A stretch of DNA of 64,000 bases from Opitutaceae bacterium (GCA_016711225.1 JADJTK010000022.1:1-64000); one strand, 5' to 3'. Shown: positions 50,829 to 60,145, counted from the stretch's first letter. Made by a program: numbers and translations. The notes: generated from the letters alone by a model not told the origin.

Positions 50829-53621
50829 GTGACTGCCCAACCTCCACCGCTCGCCCCGCTGCCGGGTCCGTACAACGCGGACGCCGCCCTCGACCGTTTT
50901 CTTACGGTCATCGCCGCGCGCGGGCTCGCCCTCTACCCGGAGCAGGAGGAGGCCATCCTCGAGCTGTTCGCGGGCCGGAACGTCATCCTCAACACGCCCA
51001 CCGGCTCCGGCAAATCCCTCGTCGCCGCCGCCCTGCACTTCAAGGCCCTGTGCGCCGGCCAGCGCTCGGTCTACACTTGCCCGATCAAGGCGCTGGTGAA
51101 CGAGAAGTTCCTCTCCCTGTGCCGCGACTTCGGCCCGGAGAACGTGGGGATGATGACCGGCGACGCCTCGGTGAATCCGAAGGCGCCGGTCCTGTGCTGC
51201 ACCGCCGAGATCCTCACCAACATCGCCCTGCACCGCGGCCACGAGAGCGATATCCGCGCGGTGATCATGGACGAGTTCCACTACTATTCGGATCGCGAGC
51301 GCGGCTACGCCTGGCAGGTGCCGTTGCTCACCATGCGGGGTGCGCGGTTCCTGTTGATGTCGGCCACGCTCTCCTCGACGACCTTCTTCGAGGAGGAACT
51401 CACCCGGCTCACCGGCGAGGTGTCGGTGACCGTACGCGGCGACCGCCGGCCGGTGCCGCTGGAGTTCGAATACTCCGAGACCCCGTTGGCTGAGAAGGTG
51501 CAGGCGCTCTTGGACGGGAAGCGCTCGCCGGTCTACCTCGTCTATTTTACCCAGCGTGCGGCCAGCGAGGCCGCGCAGGATCTGATGAGCCTTGCCCTCG
51601 GCACCCGCGAAGAGCGCGCTGCGCTCGGGGCCGAGTTGGAGCGGACCAAGTTCAACAGCCCTTACGGCAAGGAAGTAAAACGCTGGTTGCGACACGGCAT
51701 CGGCGTGCACCACGCCGGCCTGTTGCCGAAGTACCGGGTGCTCGTCGAGCAGCTGGCCCAGCGTGGCCTGCTCAAGGTCATTTGCGGTACCGACACTCTC
51801 GGGGTGGGCATCAACGTGCCGATCCGCACCGTCGTCTTCACGCAGCTCTTCAAATACGACGGGCAGAAGTCAGCAGTTCTCAGTGTTCGCGACTTCCGGC
51901 AGATCTCCGGGCGGGCCGGGCGCAAGGGGTACGACGACGTCGGTTACGTGGTGGTGCAGGCGCCCGAACACATGGTGGCCAACAAGCGCGCCGAGGAGAA
52001 GGCCGCGGGCGACCCGAAGAAGCAGAAGAAGCTCGTGAAACAGCGCCCGCCGGACGGCTTCGTGGGCTGGGACCAGAAGACGATGGAGCGCCTGCGCACC
52101 GCGTTGCCGGAGGTGCTCACCTCGCACTTCGACGTGTCGCACGGGATGCTCCTGCAGGTCCTTGCCCGCGATGGCGACGGCTGCCGGGCGATGCGCCAGC
52201 TCATCGCCGACTGCCACGAGACGGCCCCCCGCAAGGACTACCTGCGCAAGAAGACCTGGCAGCTCTTCCGCTCGCTCATCGAGCGCAAGATCGTCGAGTT
52301 CGTGCCCCCCGCGCCCAACGGCCGCAAGCTGCGCGTGAATTTGGAGCTTCAGGACGACTTTTCGCTGCACCAGACCCTCTCGCTGTGGCTGTTGGACACC
52401 CTGCCGCTGCTCGACCGCGAGTCGCCGACGTACGCTGTCGACGTGCTCACCCTGTGCGAGTCGATCGTCGAGGACCCGGATGCGATCCTGCGCCAGCAAG
52501 TGAGCAAGTTGAAGGGCGAGAAAGTGGCCGAGATGAAGGCGGCCGGCATCGAATACGACGAGCGGATGGAGAAGCTCGAGCTCATCGAGTATCCCAAGCC
52601 GATGCGCGAGTTCATTTACGAGTCGTTCAATACCTTCGCTGCCGCGCATCCCTGGATTGAAGGCGAAAACATCCGACCCAAGTCGATCGCGCGCGAGATG
52701 TTCGAGCGCTACCAGTCCTTTAGCGAGCATGTGCGCGACTACGGGCTGGAGCGGTTGGAGGGCGTGCTGCTGCGCCATCTCTCCCAGACCTGGAAGGTGC
52801 TTTCCCAGACGGTGCCCGATCTGTTCAAGACCGAGGAGGTGCTGGAGCTAGAGACGTATTTCCGTGAGCTGATCCGCGGAGTGGATTCCAGCCTGCTCGA
52901 GGAGTGGGAGCGGATGCGCAACCCTGATTTTGTCACCGCAGAGACCGCCGACAAACCCGCCCGGCCGGCGAGCTATGACCTTACTCGCGATGTGCCGGGA
53001 TTCCGGCGCCTCATCCGTGCGGCCATTTTCGCGATACTCCAGGATGCGCTGGTGCGCGACTGGGAGGGTGCGGCCGGAAAAGTTGAAGTGGGAAATGGGG
53101 AGGCGGAAGGATTGAAGGCTGAAGGCGGAAGGCTGCAGCCGGCCGGCGGCAGCCTGAAGACTGCGGTCGATGGACCGGGCGTCGAAGAGGGGGCCTTGGA
53201 GGAGGCGGCGGACGATGCGCCGAGCGCCGAAGAGGGAGAGTCGATCACCGCGGGCGGACCGCTGACCTCGGACCTTGTTCACTCGACTACAGCCAACGAT
53301 TCATCGGCTTCTGCGCACAGTCTGGATTCCGCGTTCATCCGCCCATCGGCGACCCCGGCGCGGCGGCTGGAGGACTTGTTTGCGCCGTATTTTGAGGCGC
53401 GGGGGCGTTTCCGGCTCGATCCGGCCGGCCGCGCGTCCGGGCACACGCACTGGGTCGAGGAGGGGCGCGAAACCGGTGAGTGGATCGTGGCGCAGGTGCT
53501 CGTCGACCCCGAGGAGCTCAACGACTGGGAGCTGGTGGTGGCGGTGAAGCTGGCGGAGTCGCGCGCGGAGAATCGCGCGGTGCTGCGCCTAGTCGCGCTG
53601 CGCCCAGTGGGGGAGTATTGA
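50829..53621 (+). CDS. Ski2-like DEAD/DEAH-box helicase (DUF3516 type)
   Basis: About 930 residues from GTG 50829 (GTG 50823 is equally possible); the frame extends to 50754, but that overlaps the preceding terminator's tail. Helicase motifs are in order: LYPEQEEAIL (Q motif), NTPTGSGKS (Walker A, near residue 58), TCPIKALVNEKF, MDEFHYYSD (motif II), LMSATLSS (III), VYFTQRAA (IV), CGTDTLGVGINVP (V) and QISGRAGRKG (VI). The C-terminal half matches the DUF3516-bearing family of about 830-850 residues. This copy is longer because residues about 750-850 are a low-complexity linker partly made of an intergenic repeat sequence. RNA or DNA unwinding is expected; the in vivo substrate is unknown. Confidence 0.88.
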   Translation: MTAQPPPLAPLPGPYNADAALDRFLTVIAARGLALYPEQEEAILELFAGRNVILNTPTGSGKSLVAAALHFKALCAGQRSVYTCPIKALVNEKFLSLCRDFGPENVGMMTGDASVNPKAPVLCCTAEILTNIALHRGHESDIRAVIMDEFHYYSDRERGYAWQVPLLTMRGARFLLMSATLSSTTFFEEELTRLTGEVSVTVRGDRRPVPLEFEYSETPLAEKVQALLDGKRSPVYLVYFTQRAASEAAQDLMSLALGTREERAALGAELERTKFNSPYGKEVKRWLRHGIGVHHAGLLPKYRVLVEQLAQRGLLKVICGTDTLGVGINVPIRTVVFTQLFKYDGQKSAVLSVRDFRQISGRAGRKGYDDVGYVVVQAPEHMVANKRAEEKAAGDPKKQKKLVKQRPPDGFVGWDQKTMERLRTALPEVLTSHFDVSHGMLLQVLARDGDGCRAMRQLIADCHETAPRKDYLRKKTWQLFRSLIERKIVEFVPPAPNGRKLRVNLELQDDFSLHQTLSLWLLDTLPLLDRESPTYAVDVLTLCESIVEDPDAILRQQVSKLKGEKVAEMKAAGIEYDERMEKLELIEYPKPMREFIYESFNTFAAAHPWIEGENIRPKSIAREMFERYQSFSEHVRDYGLERLEGVLLRHLSQTWKVLSQTVPDLFKTEEVLELETYFRELIRGVDSSLLEEWERMRNPDFVTAETADKPARPASYDLTRDVPGFRRLIRAAIFAILQDALVRDWEGAAGKVEVGNGEAEGLKAEGGRLQPAGGSLKTAVDGPGVEEGALEEAADDAPSAEEGESITAGGPLTSDLVHSTTANDSSASAHSLDSAFIRPSATPARRLEDLFAPYFEARGRFRLDPAGRASGHTHWVEEGRETGEWIVAQVLVDPEELNDWELVVAVKLAESRAENRAVLRLVALRPVGEY
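53078..53165 (+). repeat. GGCTGAAGG-family repeat inside helicase coding sequence
   Basis: The run GGCGGAAGGATTGAAGGCTG followed by AAGGCGGAAGGCTGCAG is the same family as the intergenic GGCTGAAGGCTGAA blocks (8805, 37872, 38228). Here it keeps the frame and encodes GEAEGLKAEGGRLQPAGGSL in the linker of the helicase. Confidence 0.6.
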
Positions 53622-53744
53622 GCTGAGGCGGAGCGTGACAGGGCTGGGCACCGCTCGTCGAAACTGTTCGCCTAACGCAATTCGCGTGTCGGCGGGAGAT
53701 GGCTCCCGGCAGTCTCGGCCCACGAACTCCCGCTGCGGAGAATC

Positions 53745-53774
53745 AAAACGGCGGCACCGAGGTGCCGCCGTTTT
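53745..53774. terminator. Bidirectional Rho-independent terminator
   Basis: AAAACGGCGGCACC (53745-53758) and GGTGCCGCCGTTTT (53761-53774) form a perfect 14-bp stem with A and T tracts on either side. It serves the helicase on the plus strand and the lipoprotein pair on the minus strand. Confidence 0.92.
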
Positions 53775-53798
53775 GGAGGGAAGGACTGTATCAGGTAC

Positions 53799-54233
53799 CT
53801 ATTTCTGTCCGCCGGTGAAATTGCACTTCATTACCTCGGTTTCGCCGACTGAGGGCTCAACCAGCTCCGGCGACACGTGGCCGGCGAAGAATCCCATAGT
53901 GATGTTCAAGCGCACATAGCGGATCTGGCCGGGCTCCAAGGCGACCGACAGGGTTCGTTTCACTTCGGTGGCGGTGCTGATCTCGTAGTTGCCGGCCGGA
54001 AGGTCTTTGACGAAGAAGCCCTTTGGTTTGGCCGTGCCGACCTTGTCGCCGTTCACGCGCACCGGCGGTTGGATGGCGGCTCCGAGGACGGCGGTGCGAT
54101 AAAAGACAATGCGCGCTTTCTCGGGAGCGAGGTCTGGGATTGAGCTCTTGGCCTCGGCATAACTTGGGCCGCCAGCGCAGCCGGCGAGGATGAAAGCGCA
54201 AAGCAGGGGCAACAGGACGAGCAGTCTCTTCAT
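53799..54233 (-). CDS. DUF2846-like lipoprotein
   Basis: A 144-residue protein starting at the ATG at 54233, chosen because it opens a lipoprotein signal peptide (RLLVLLPLLCAFILAGCAGG, lipobox LAGC with the acylated Cys near residue 19). The mature part contains RIVFYRTAVLGAAIQPPVRV, VNGDKVGTAKPKGFFVKDLP, AGNYEISTATEVKR and VRLNITMGFFAGHVSPELV, the pattern of small DUF2846-type lipoproteins with a PEGA-like beta fold. Its function is unknown. Its start codon overlaps the stop of the upstream lipoprotein gene (ATGA), so the two are translationally coupled. It ends at a strong terminator. Confidence 0.85.
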   Translation of the reverse strand: MKRLLVLLPLLCAFILAGCAGGPSYAEAKSSIPDLAPEKARIVFYRTAVLGAAIQPPVRVNGDKVGTAKPKGFFVKDLPAGNYEISTATEVKRTLSVALEPGQIRYVRLNITMGFFAGHVSPELVEPSVGETEVMKCNFTGGQK

Positions 54234-54631
54234 GGTTTTTGGATTTTGATTCTTACGGGTTGGGAAGCTGATGAGAATGTCTTCTCCACCTTCAGGAGAA
54301 AACCGACGACCTGATCGCCGTCGACGACAAGGAAGGCCTCGTGCATGTTCGAGCCTTCGACCGCGAGTACTTGGTCCTTTGTGTTGTAGACTTCGCCAAG
54401 TTCGGTGGTGCCCACTTGGGTCCAATGGGTACCATCGCGCAGGTAAACAGGGAAAGGGGTGCCGACCTTGACCTTTGCCGGGGCAACGAGGGTGAACGAC
54501 TTCGCCTCCTGGCTAAGTGCCGTGAATGTGGCCGGGCGTTGGGTGAGGTAGACGACATTGAAGGCGCAGCCGCAAAGAAGCAGCGAGCCAAGGGACAAGG
54601 CCGCCAAGCATCGGTGAAGAGGGGTCGTCAT
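54230..54631 (-). CDS. Small lipoprotein of unknown function
   Basis: A 133-residue protein; the ATG at 54631 is preferred because it places a lipobox at LLLCGC (residues about 18-23) after PLHRCLAALSLGSLL. The mature part is beta-rich (FTLVAPAKVKVGTPFPVYLR, then GTHWTQVGTTELGEVYNTKD and EAFLVVDGDQVVGFLLKVEK). No family is recognised with confidence. It overlaps the start of the downstream lipoprotein gene by four bases, indicating one operon. Confidence 0.78.
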   Translation of the reverse strand: MTTPLHRCLAALSLGSLLLCGCAFNVVYLTQRPATFTALSQEAKSFTLVAPAKVKVGTPFPVYLRDGTHWTQVGTTELGEVYNTKDQVLAVEGSNMHEAFLVVDGDQVVGFLLKVEKTFSSASQPVRIKIQKP

Positions 54632-54911
54632 GGGCAATGGTCTACATTCCATCCGTTCTGGAGGCCGCCGAGCCTTTGGGCTGAAGGCCACCAAGGGTTT
54701 GCATCGATAGCGAAGAGTATCGAATCAACGATGGCAAGTCGCCAGGAACGCCAGGTGAGGGAATGGTGCCTTGGATCGGCCGGACCAGCTTCGGGCCTCG
54801 ACTTCGGTTCGGCCCTGGGCACCAGGGCCGCAATCACGCAAGTTCGTGGCATTCATCGGTAAAGTTTGCGCCGAACGAACCGATTCCCGCTTCAACACCC
54901 CAAGTGTAACC

Positions 54912-57083
54912 ATGACCATCGCGCCCGCTCTCCTGCAACAGGTCGAGGATACCACCAACCGCATCGCCGCGGAGGCCATCCTGGCCCAACCCGGCCGCGA
55001 CGACGGTCTGATTCCCGCCTACAGTCTGCTCGGTCAGCTCTGCGACATGCTGGGCGACCATATCGACGCGCGACTGCCGGCGCACAACATGCGCGAGATT
55101 CTGGAAAAACGCCTCGATGCGGCGCTCCCGCTGGACGAGGAGTCGATCGCGCATCTGCAGCATTTCGCCGAGTACTATCCCCATGTGGTCGACGCCCTGC
55201 GCGACGACAAACCGATCGAATTCAAGGAGCTCAAGGCCAAGGGCGGCGACGCACCGGTCGCCGCTGCGGTCAAGTCCGCCTTCACCGCGCCACCCGATGC
55301 GCTCATGGACATGCGCCTCGAGGAGAATCGGGAGCTGCTCACCGAATTCCATTCTGAGGCGGTGGACCATCTTTCCCAGATCGAGGCCGCGCTGCTCCAG
55401 CTCGAGAACAACCCCACCGACGCCGAGGCGATCAGCTCCATCTTCCGCTCGTTCCACACCATCAAGGGCGTATCGGGCTTCTTGCAGCTCACCCCGATGA
55501 ACACGCTCACCCACGAGGTGGAGTCGTTGCTCGATCTGGTGCGCAACAACAAGCTGGCCCTGACCTCGACGATCATCACCGAGATGCTCAAGGCGCGCGA
55601 TGCGCTGCAGGCGCTTGTAGGGCAGATCACCGTGGCGCTGGAAAAGGGAATATTGCCCACCGAGATCATCCCCGTGGGGGGGCTCATCGTGGCCGTGAAG
55701 ATGCTCGCCGCTGGTGGCAACGCCGCCCCGGCCGCCGCCGCACCGGTCGCCGCGCCTGTTGCCGGTGCTCCGGTGGCCCCCGTCGCCGCGCCGGCACCGG
55801 CCGCCGAGGAGGCGCCGCCCCCGATTCACTCTACGATGGAAGCGCTCACCGAGGCACCGCCCGCCATGCCGGCCCAGGCCGCGTTGCAGCAGGCGGCGGC
55901 CGCCGCCGGCGCGAAGAAGTCGAGCGGCCCGTCGACCATCCGCGTCAATACCGAGAAACTGGACTCGCTGATGGATGTCGTCGGCGAGCTGGTCATTCTG
56001 CAGAGCCAGCTTCAGGAGAGCGCCCAACATGTGCTGGAGGGCAACACCGCGTTGCAGCGCAATCTCGCCCAGGTGTCGCGCATCACCAAGGAGCTCCAGC
56101 ACACATCGATGGCGCTGCGCATGATCCCGGTGAAGGCGACCTTCCAGAAGATGGAGCGGCTCGCCCGCGACTTGGCGCGCGACTGCGGCAAGAAGGTGAC
56201 ATTCTCCGTCGAGGGCGAGGACACCGAGCTCGACCGCACCGTGGTCGAGGAGATCAACGACCCGCTCATCCACATGGTGCGCAACTCGCTCGACCACGGC
56301 CTTGAACCGGCCGCCGAGCGGGCGAAAGTGGGCAAGCCCGAGTCGGGCAAGGTGCAGCTCAAGGCCTACCACCAGGGCAGCAATATCGTGTTGGAGATTA
56401 CCGATGACGGTCGCGGTATTGACTCCAAGAAGGTGCTCGCCAAGGCGATCAAGCAGGGCCTCGTCCCGGAGCAGAACAGCCTTTCCCAGGAGGAGATCCT
56501 CAATCTCATCTTTCTGCCCGGTTTCTCCACCGCGGAGAAGGTCACCTCGATCTCCGGCCGCGGTGTGGGCATGGATGTCGTCCGCCGCAACATCGAGAAG
56601 CTGCGCGGCAAGATCGAGATCGAGTCGGAACTCGGCAAGGGCTCGCGTTTCCGCATCATCCTGCCCCTGACCATGGCGATCATCGACGGCTTGATCGTGA
56701 AGGTTGGCGACGATCGTTTCATCCTTCCCACGACCTCGGTGAAGATGGCCTACCGCCCGGCGGCCGAGACGGTGTTTACCGTCCAGGGACGTGGCGAGGT
56801 CCTCGACCTGCGCGGCAAGATCATCCCCTTGCACCGCCTGCACGAGAAGTTCGGCATCCAGCCGCGGGCGCACAACCCCGCCGAGGGCATTGTGGTGGTG
56901 GTGGAACTTTCGGGACGCACCAGCGGCCTGCTCGTCGACGAGATGGTCAGCAAGCAGGAGGTCGTTATCAAGAGCCTGGGCGCACTCATGCAGGGCTTGC
57001 CCGGAGTGGCGGGCGGCGCGATTCTGGGCGATGGCAACATCGCGCTGATCCTTGACCCGGCCTCGCTGCTGAGCGCCGCCTGA
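54912..57083 (+). CDS. cheA: CheA-type chemotaxis histidine kinase
   Basis: A 723-residue protein from ATG 54912. The first 130 residues are an unusual helical extension. Then come the HPt (P1) domain with phospho-acceptor H182 in SIFRSFHTIKGVSGFLQL, an Ala/Pro-rich linker (about 268-330), a dimerisation segment (RVNTEKLDSLMDVVGELVIL) and a HATPase domain. The HATPase has its N box in HMVRNSLDHGLEPA (about 454), G1 in ITDDGRGIDSKKV (about 498) and G2 in ISGRGVGMDVVRRNIEKLRG (about 550). The C-terminus is a CheW-like coupling domain. No separate P2 domain is evident. It phosphorylates response regulators from chemoreceptor or pilus signals. HDOD and receiver genes follow closely, and cheD lies opposite; cheW, cheB, cheR and MCP genes are not in the window. 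Confidence 0.93.
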   Translation: MTIAPALLQQVEDTTNRIAAEAILAQPGRDDGLIPAYSLLGQLCDMLGDHIDARLPAHNMREILEKRLDAALPLDEESIAHLQHFAEYYPHVVDALRDDKPIEFKELKAKGGDAPVAAAVKSAFTAPPDALMDMRLEENRELLTEFHSEAVDHLSQIEAALLQLENNPTDAEAISSIFRSFHTIKGVSGFLQLTPMNTLTHEVESLLDLVRNNKLALTSTIITEMLKARDALQALVGQITVALEKGILPTEIIPVGGLIVAVKMLAAGGNAAPAAAAPVAAPVAGAPVAPVAAPAPAAEEAPPPIHSTMEALTEAPPAMPAQAALQQAAAAAGAKKSSGPSTIRVNTEKLDSLMDVVGELVILQSQLQESAQHVLEGNTALQRNLAQVSRITKELQHTSMALRMIPVKATFQKMERLARDLARDCGKKVTFSVEGEDTELDRTVVEEINDPLIHMVRNSLDHGLEPAAERAKVGKPESGKVQLKAYHQGSNIVLEITDDGRGIDSKKVLAKAIKQGLVPEQNSLSQEEILNLIFLPGFSTAEKVTSISGRGVGMDVVRRNIEKLRGKIEIESELGKGSRFRIILPLTMAIIDGLIVKVGDDRFILPTTSVKMAYRPAAETVFTVQGRGEVLDLRGKIIPLHRLHEKFGIQPRAHNPAEGIVVVVELSGRTSGLLVDEMVSKQEVVIKSLGALMQGLPGVAGGAILGDGNIALILDPASLLSAA

Positions 57084-57093
57084 GATACTTTCC

Positions 57094-57975
57094 ATGACCA
57101 TGCCCAACGTGCCCAAGCTCGAGGAGGTCTGTGAGAAGGCCGCACGGTTGCCGTGCTCGCCAATCCTGCTGCCGCGTCTTTCGAAGGCCCTGGCCGACGA
57201 GGGGACCACTGCGGAGGATCTGGAGGCTATCATCGTGGTCGATCCGGCGCTGGCCGCTGCCACGCTGCGACTGGCCAACTCGGCTTTCTTTCGTTCCGGC
57301 ACGGAGTGCGAGACCGTCTCCGAGTCGATCATCCGTCTGGGCTTTCGGGAGATCTACCGGCTGGCCGTCACCACTTTGGGAAGCCGCTGGTTCAATCACC
57401 CGGTGGAGGGCTACGGCTGGGAGGCGGGCGATTTCTGCCGCCATTCCCTGTGCGTGGCGGTGGCCGCCGAGAAGATCGCGGAGGAGTCGGGCAAGGTGGA
57501 CAAGGAGGTGGCGTACACTGCCGGCCTCATCCAGGGCATCGGCAAGCTCGCGATCGCCTTCGCCTGCGGCGAATTTTTCCCGGCAATCCGCGACCATCAG
57601 CGCACGGCCAATTGTAGTTGGTGGCAGGCCGAACAGGCCGTGCTCGGCTATCATCAGTCGGAAGTGGGCGCACGGCTCCTGGAAATCTGGAAGTTCCCCG
57701 AGGCGCTTACCGAAGTGGTGCGCCACTCCGACCATCCGGCTGCCATCCCGGCGGCGCAGCGTGTGCTCATGGCGCATCTGCATGCCGCCAAGTTTGTGGC
57801 GACCAACCTTGGCGCCGGTGTGGCCGAGGACGGTTTCCTCATGGAGCTGGATAGCGAGCTGCTGATGGAACAGGGCTTCGTACCCGATCTGCTCATTGCC
57901 ATCCAGCCTGTGGTGATGGAGGCGGTGACCAAACTGCTGCGCGACCAAGTGTCGCACGGTGCCGTGAAATTCTGA
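57094..57975 (+). CDS. HDOD-domain signalling protein
   Basis: A 293-residue protein that begins 10 bp after cheA. Residues about 15-215 are an HDOD domain: LPCSPILLPRLSKALADEGT, IIVVDPALAAATLRLANSAF, VSESIIRLGFREIYRLAVTT, HSLCVAVAAEKIAEESGK, VAYTAGLIQGIGKLAIAFAC and YHQSEVGARLLEIWKFPE. HDOD proteins lack the catalytic His-Asp pair of true HD phosphodiesterases and act as regulatory partners in two-component and pilus signalling. The C-terminal 80 residues are helical. It is in one operon with cheA and the receiver gene, ten bases or fewer apart. Confidence 0.9.
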   Translation: MTMPNVPKLEEVCEKAARLPCSPILLPRLSKALADEGTTAEDLEAIIVVDPALAAATLRLANSAFFRSGTECETVSESIIRLGFREIYRLAVTTLGSRWFNHPVEGYGWEAGDFCRHSLCVAVAAEKIAEESGKVDKEVAYTAGLIQGIGKLAIAFACGEFFPAIRDHQRTANCSWWQAEQAVLGYHQSEVGARLLEIWKFPEALTEVVRHSDHPAAIPAAQRVLMAHLHAAKFVATNLGAGVAEDGFLMELDSELLMEQGFVPDLLIAIQPVVMEAVTKLLRDQVSHGAVKF

Positions 57976-57984
57976 AGGGCCCCT

Positions 57985-58401
57985 ATGAACAGCGGAAGAA
58001 TCTTGGTGATCGAGGACGATCCGCCCTCGCGGATGATGCTGGCCCGCGGGTTGCAGCGGCTGGGCTTCTCCGTCGAGGCGAGCCAGGACGCCATCGAGGC
58101 GCAGGCCCGCATCCGCACTTCCGGGGCGACGGCCTACGATGCAGTTGTCGTCGATTTGCGGATGCCACGGATGGACGGGCTGGAGTTTGTCAGCTGGCTG
58201 GAGGGCCACGATGCCAGCTTGGGCTGCATGCTGCTGACCGCGCAGCAGGAGGACGCGATGCGCGACCACCAGGAACACCCGGCGTTGCTTTTCCGCATGC
58301 AGAAGCCCACCAGCTTTCCGGTGCTTGGTGAGGCGCTGCAAAAGATCGTGGATTTCACCTTGGCCCACAGGGTGGAGAAGTCGGCCGTCGTCCGCGTGTA
58401 G
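57985..58401 (+). CDS. Single-domain response regulator
   Basis: A 138-residue receiver-only protein. It has the acidic pair E10/D11/D12 in ILVIEDDPPS, the phospho-acceptor D57 in AVVVDLRMPRMDG, the switch Thr85 in MLLTAQQED, and the conserved Lys107 in RMQKPTS. No output domain is present, so it works as a CheY-like phospho-messenger or phosphate sink for the CheA encoded two genes upstream. It starts 9 bp after the HDOD gene. Confidence 0.92.
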   Translation: MNSGRILVIEDDPPSRMMLARGLQRLGFSVEASQDAIEAQARIRTSGATAYDAVVVDLRMPRMDGLEFVSWLEGHDASLGCMLLTAQQEDAMRDHQEHPALLFRMQKPTSFPVLGEALQKIVDFTLAHRVEKSAVVRV

Positions 58402-58627
58402 TTCGTGGGTGGTCGGACGGTGGCCAGCGACCAGGCTCGAGCGGCAACCCGGCGGAGGTGGAAGTGCTGTGCGCCTGCCGGGCGGGATCGCGCAGCGACG
58501 CGGTCGGGGCATCGCTTACGACGCCAGCTCCGCAGCACCCGACTGATTGGATCGACGCCAAGGCCAACGAGAAAGGCCACCTTCGCGCGGTGGCCGACAA
58601 CGACTGTCGCGGAGATCTGTATCCGGC

Positions 58628-59158
58628 TCAGGCCAGCGAAAACTGCTGGGTGCCGTTGGGCGTCTTCATCGAGATGGCCCCGCTCTTGACTTCGATGCTG
58701 ATGGTGCGGTTGTGCGTGCCGCCGACGTCGTGGAGCGAAGGGCGCAACCCGTTGGTGCGAAACCATGCCTCCAGCGCCTGGATATTGCGTTCGCCGATTT
58801 TGAAGGGGTCGGTGCCGTTGAGCACACTGGCGCCACCGGCCACGAAGAACTTCGCGCGTTTGATGTCGCCCTTCACACCTTGGAACGAGCGAAAGAGTCC
58901 GAGCAACCCGGTGTCGGAAAACATCGACGGCTGGGTTTTCGCCTTCTCGGGCGAGATGGAGGAATCCGGCAGCATGTAGTGGAGCATGCCGGCCGCCTTG
59001 GTCATCGGATCGTAGGCGATGAGGCCGATGCACGAGCCGAGCGCGTAGGTGGTGAGGATCGCGTTGACGTTGTTGGACACAGCCATGTCTCCAACGCCCA
59101 CGATGACTCGCTGGGCGAACAACGAACCTAGTCCCGCTGGGAGGGTTGGAGGCGGCAT
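58628..59158 (-). CDS. cheD: CheD-type chemoreceptor glutamine deamidase
   Basis: About 176 residues from ATG 59158; an ATG at 59206 is also in frame and neither has a clear ribosome-binding site. CheD landmarks are present: VIVGVGDMAVS, then TTYALGSCIGLIAYDPMT with the catalytic Cys, KAAGMLHYMLPDSS with the catalytic His, KFFVAGGASVL, and IGERNIQALEAWFR ... VGGTHNRTISIEVKSG with the late Thr-His region. CheD deamidates chemoreceptor glutamines. It is convergent with the cheA-HDOD-receiver operon, with a 226-bp gap that shows no clear terminator. Confidence 0.92.
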   Translation of the reverse strand: MPPPTLPAGLGSLFAQRVIVGVGDMAVSNNVNAILTTYALGSCIGLIAYDPMTKAAGMLHYMLPDSSISPEKAKTQPSMFSDTGLLGLFRSFQGVKGDIKRAKFFVAGGASVLNGTDPFKIGERNIQALEAWFRTNGLRPSLHDVGGTHNRTISIEVKSGAISMKTPNGTQQFSLA

Positions 59159-59505
59159 GGAGAGGAAAGCGCTCGGCGCGGGACTGCGGGGGGTGCTGCT
59201 GAGCATGACCGCGGGTTGCGCCGACGTCCTTTCTTCGGTTGCGAGGGGGCGAACTTGAGCCGGAAGCGCCGCGATCGGGGGGGATTTTTCGCGGCGACGA
59301 GGTTCGGCGCCGCGGAGGCAGCTGGGGAGGGGGAAGGGCGGCACCGTCAGGACCGCGAAAGAACGCGAGCCACCCGGTGAGGCGCGAGGCTTCGGCTTAC
59401 CACGGACGCTGCGCCCAACCGCCAACGGCGAAGCCGCACTCTATTCGCGGCGGCCCGGCGGTATTCCTTCCGTCTGGGCCGAAGCGGCAGGCGCCCCGCC
59501 TGCCT
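59159..59505. other. Gap with nothing recognised
   Basis: About 350 bp of high-GC sequence between the cheD start and the DUF1287 stop. It includes the in-frame upstream extension of cheD, but no conserved protein, RNA or repeat family from elsewhere in the window is apparent. Confidence 0.4.
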
Positions 59506-60090
59506 TCAATCGGGCGGCGGGAGGAGCGGGCGGAACTGGCCAGTGAGCGTCCAGCTGAAGAGCACGTCTTCTTCCTGCGCCCCTCGACCGATGTTGTGGA
59601 TGACCAGCGGCGTGCCCGACTTCGCTCGACGATCGGAGACCACTCCGATGTGCACCAGACCGGTGCCCAGATCCCAGGTGACGATGTCGCCGGCGCGAAA
59701 ACCGGTGGTGGCTTTGCGCGGGGGGAGCGACCAGCCCTTGCGCCGGAAGAAGGTCTGGAGATTGGGGACGCGGCGGTGGTCGATGTTGGCGTCGGGCTTT
59801 TTTAGGCCCCAGTTGCGCGGGTAAGTCGGGAAATGGGCGCGCATGTCCTCGTGGACCTGTTTCTGCAGATCGAATTGGTAGGCGGAGCGCAGGGCGCGGA
59901 TGACGACGTCGCAGCACACTCCGGTGGAGGCGGGGACATCACCGCCGGGATACGCAAGCTTGCGGTAGGCAGGGTCGTAGGTGGTGGTCACTCCCACCTG
60001 GGCGCGCGCGGCGTCGGCGAGCGGTTCGGCGCGCAGGCCGTAGGCCGCCAGGAGTAGGAGCGAGCAGGCGAAAGGGCGGAAGCGAAGCAT
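59506..60090 (-). CDS. DUF1287 (YiiX/NlpC-fold-like) exported protein
   Basis: A 194-residue protein starting at the ATG at 60090, which opens a signal peptide (RFRPFACSLLLLAAYGLRAE). The body matches DUF1287 proteins: ARAQVGVTTTYDPAYRKLAY, PGGDVPASTGVCCDVVIRAL with the conserved Cys, MRAHFPTYPRNWGLKKPDAN, IDHRRVPNLQTFFRR, GDIVTWDLGTGLVHIGVVSD with the conserved His, and VIHNIGRGAQEEDVLF. The Cys...His pair suggests a papain-like/NlpC-P60-type fold, so cell-wall peptidase or amidase activity is possible but not shown. It has no obvious partner among its neighbours. Confidence 0.82.
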   Translation of the reverse strand: MLRFRPFACSLLLLAAYGLRAEPLADAARAQVGVTTTYDPAYRKLAYPGGDVPASTGVCCDVVIRALRSAYQFDLQKQVHEDMRAHFPTYPRNWGLKKPDANIDHRRVPNLQTFFRRKGWSLPPRKATTGFRAGDIVTWDLGTGLVHIGVVSDRRAKSGTPLVIHNIGRGAQEEDVLFSWTLTGQFRPLLPPPD

Positions 60091-60145
60091 TGGAGGGAAG
60101 GATAGGGGGCTTGGCGGCCCTGACTCAATCCGCGACCCTGGGATT

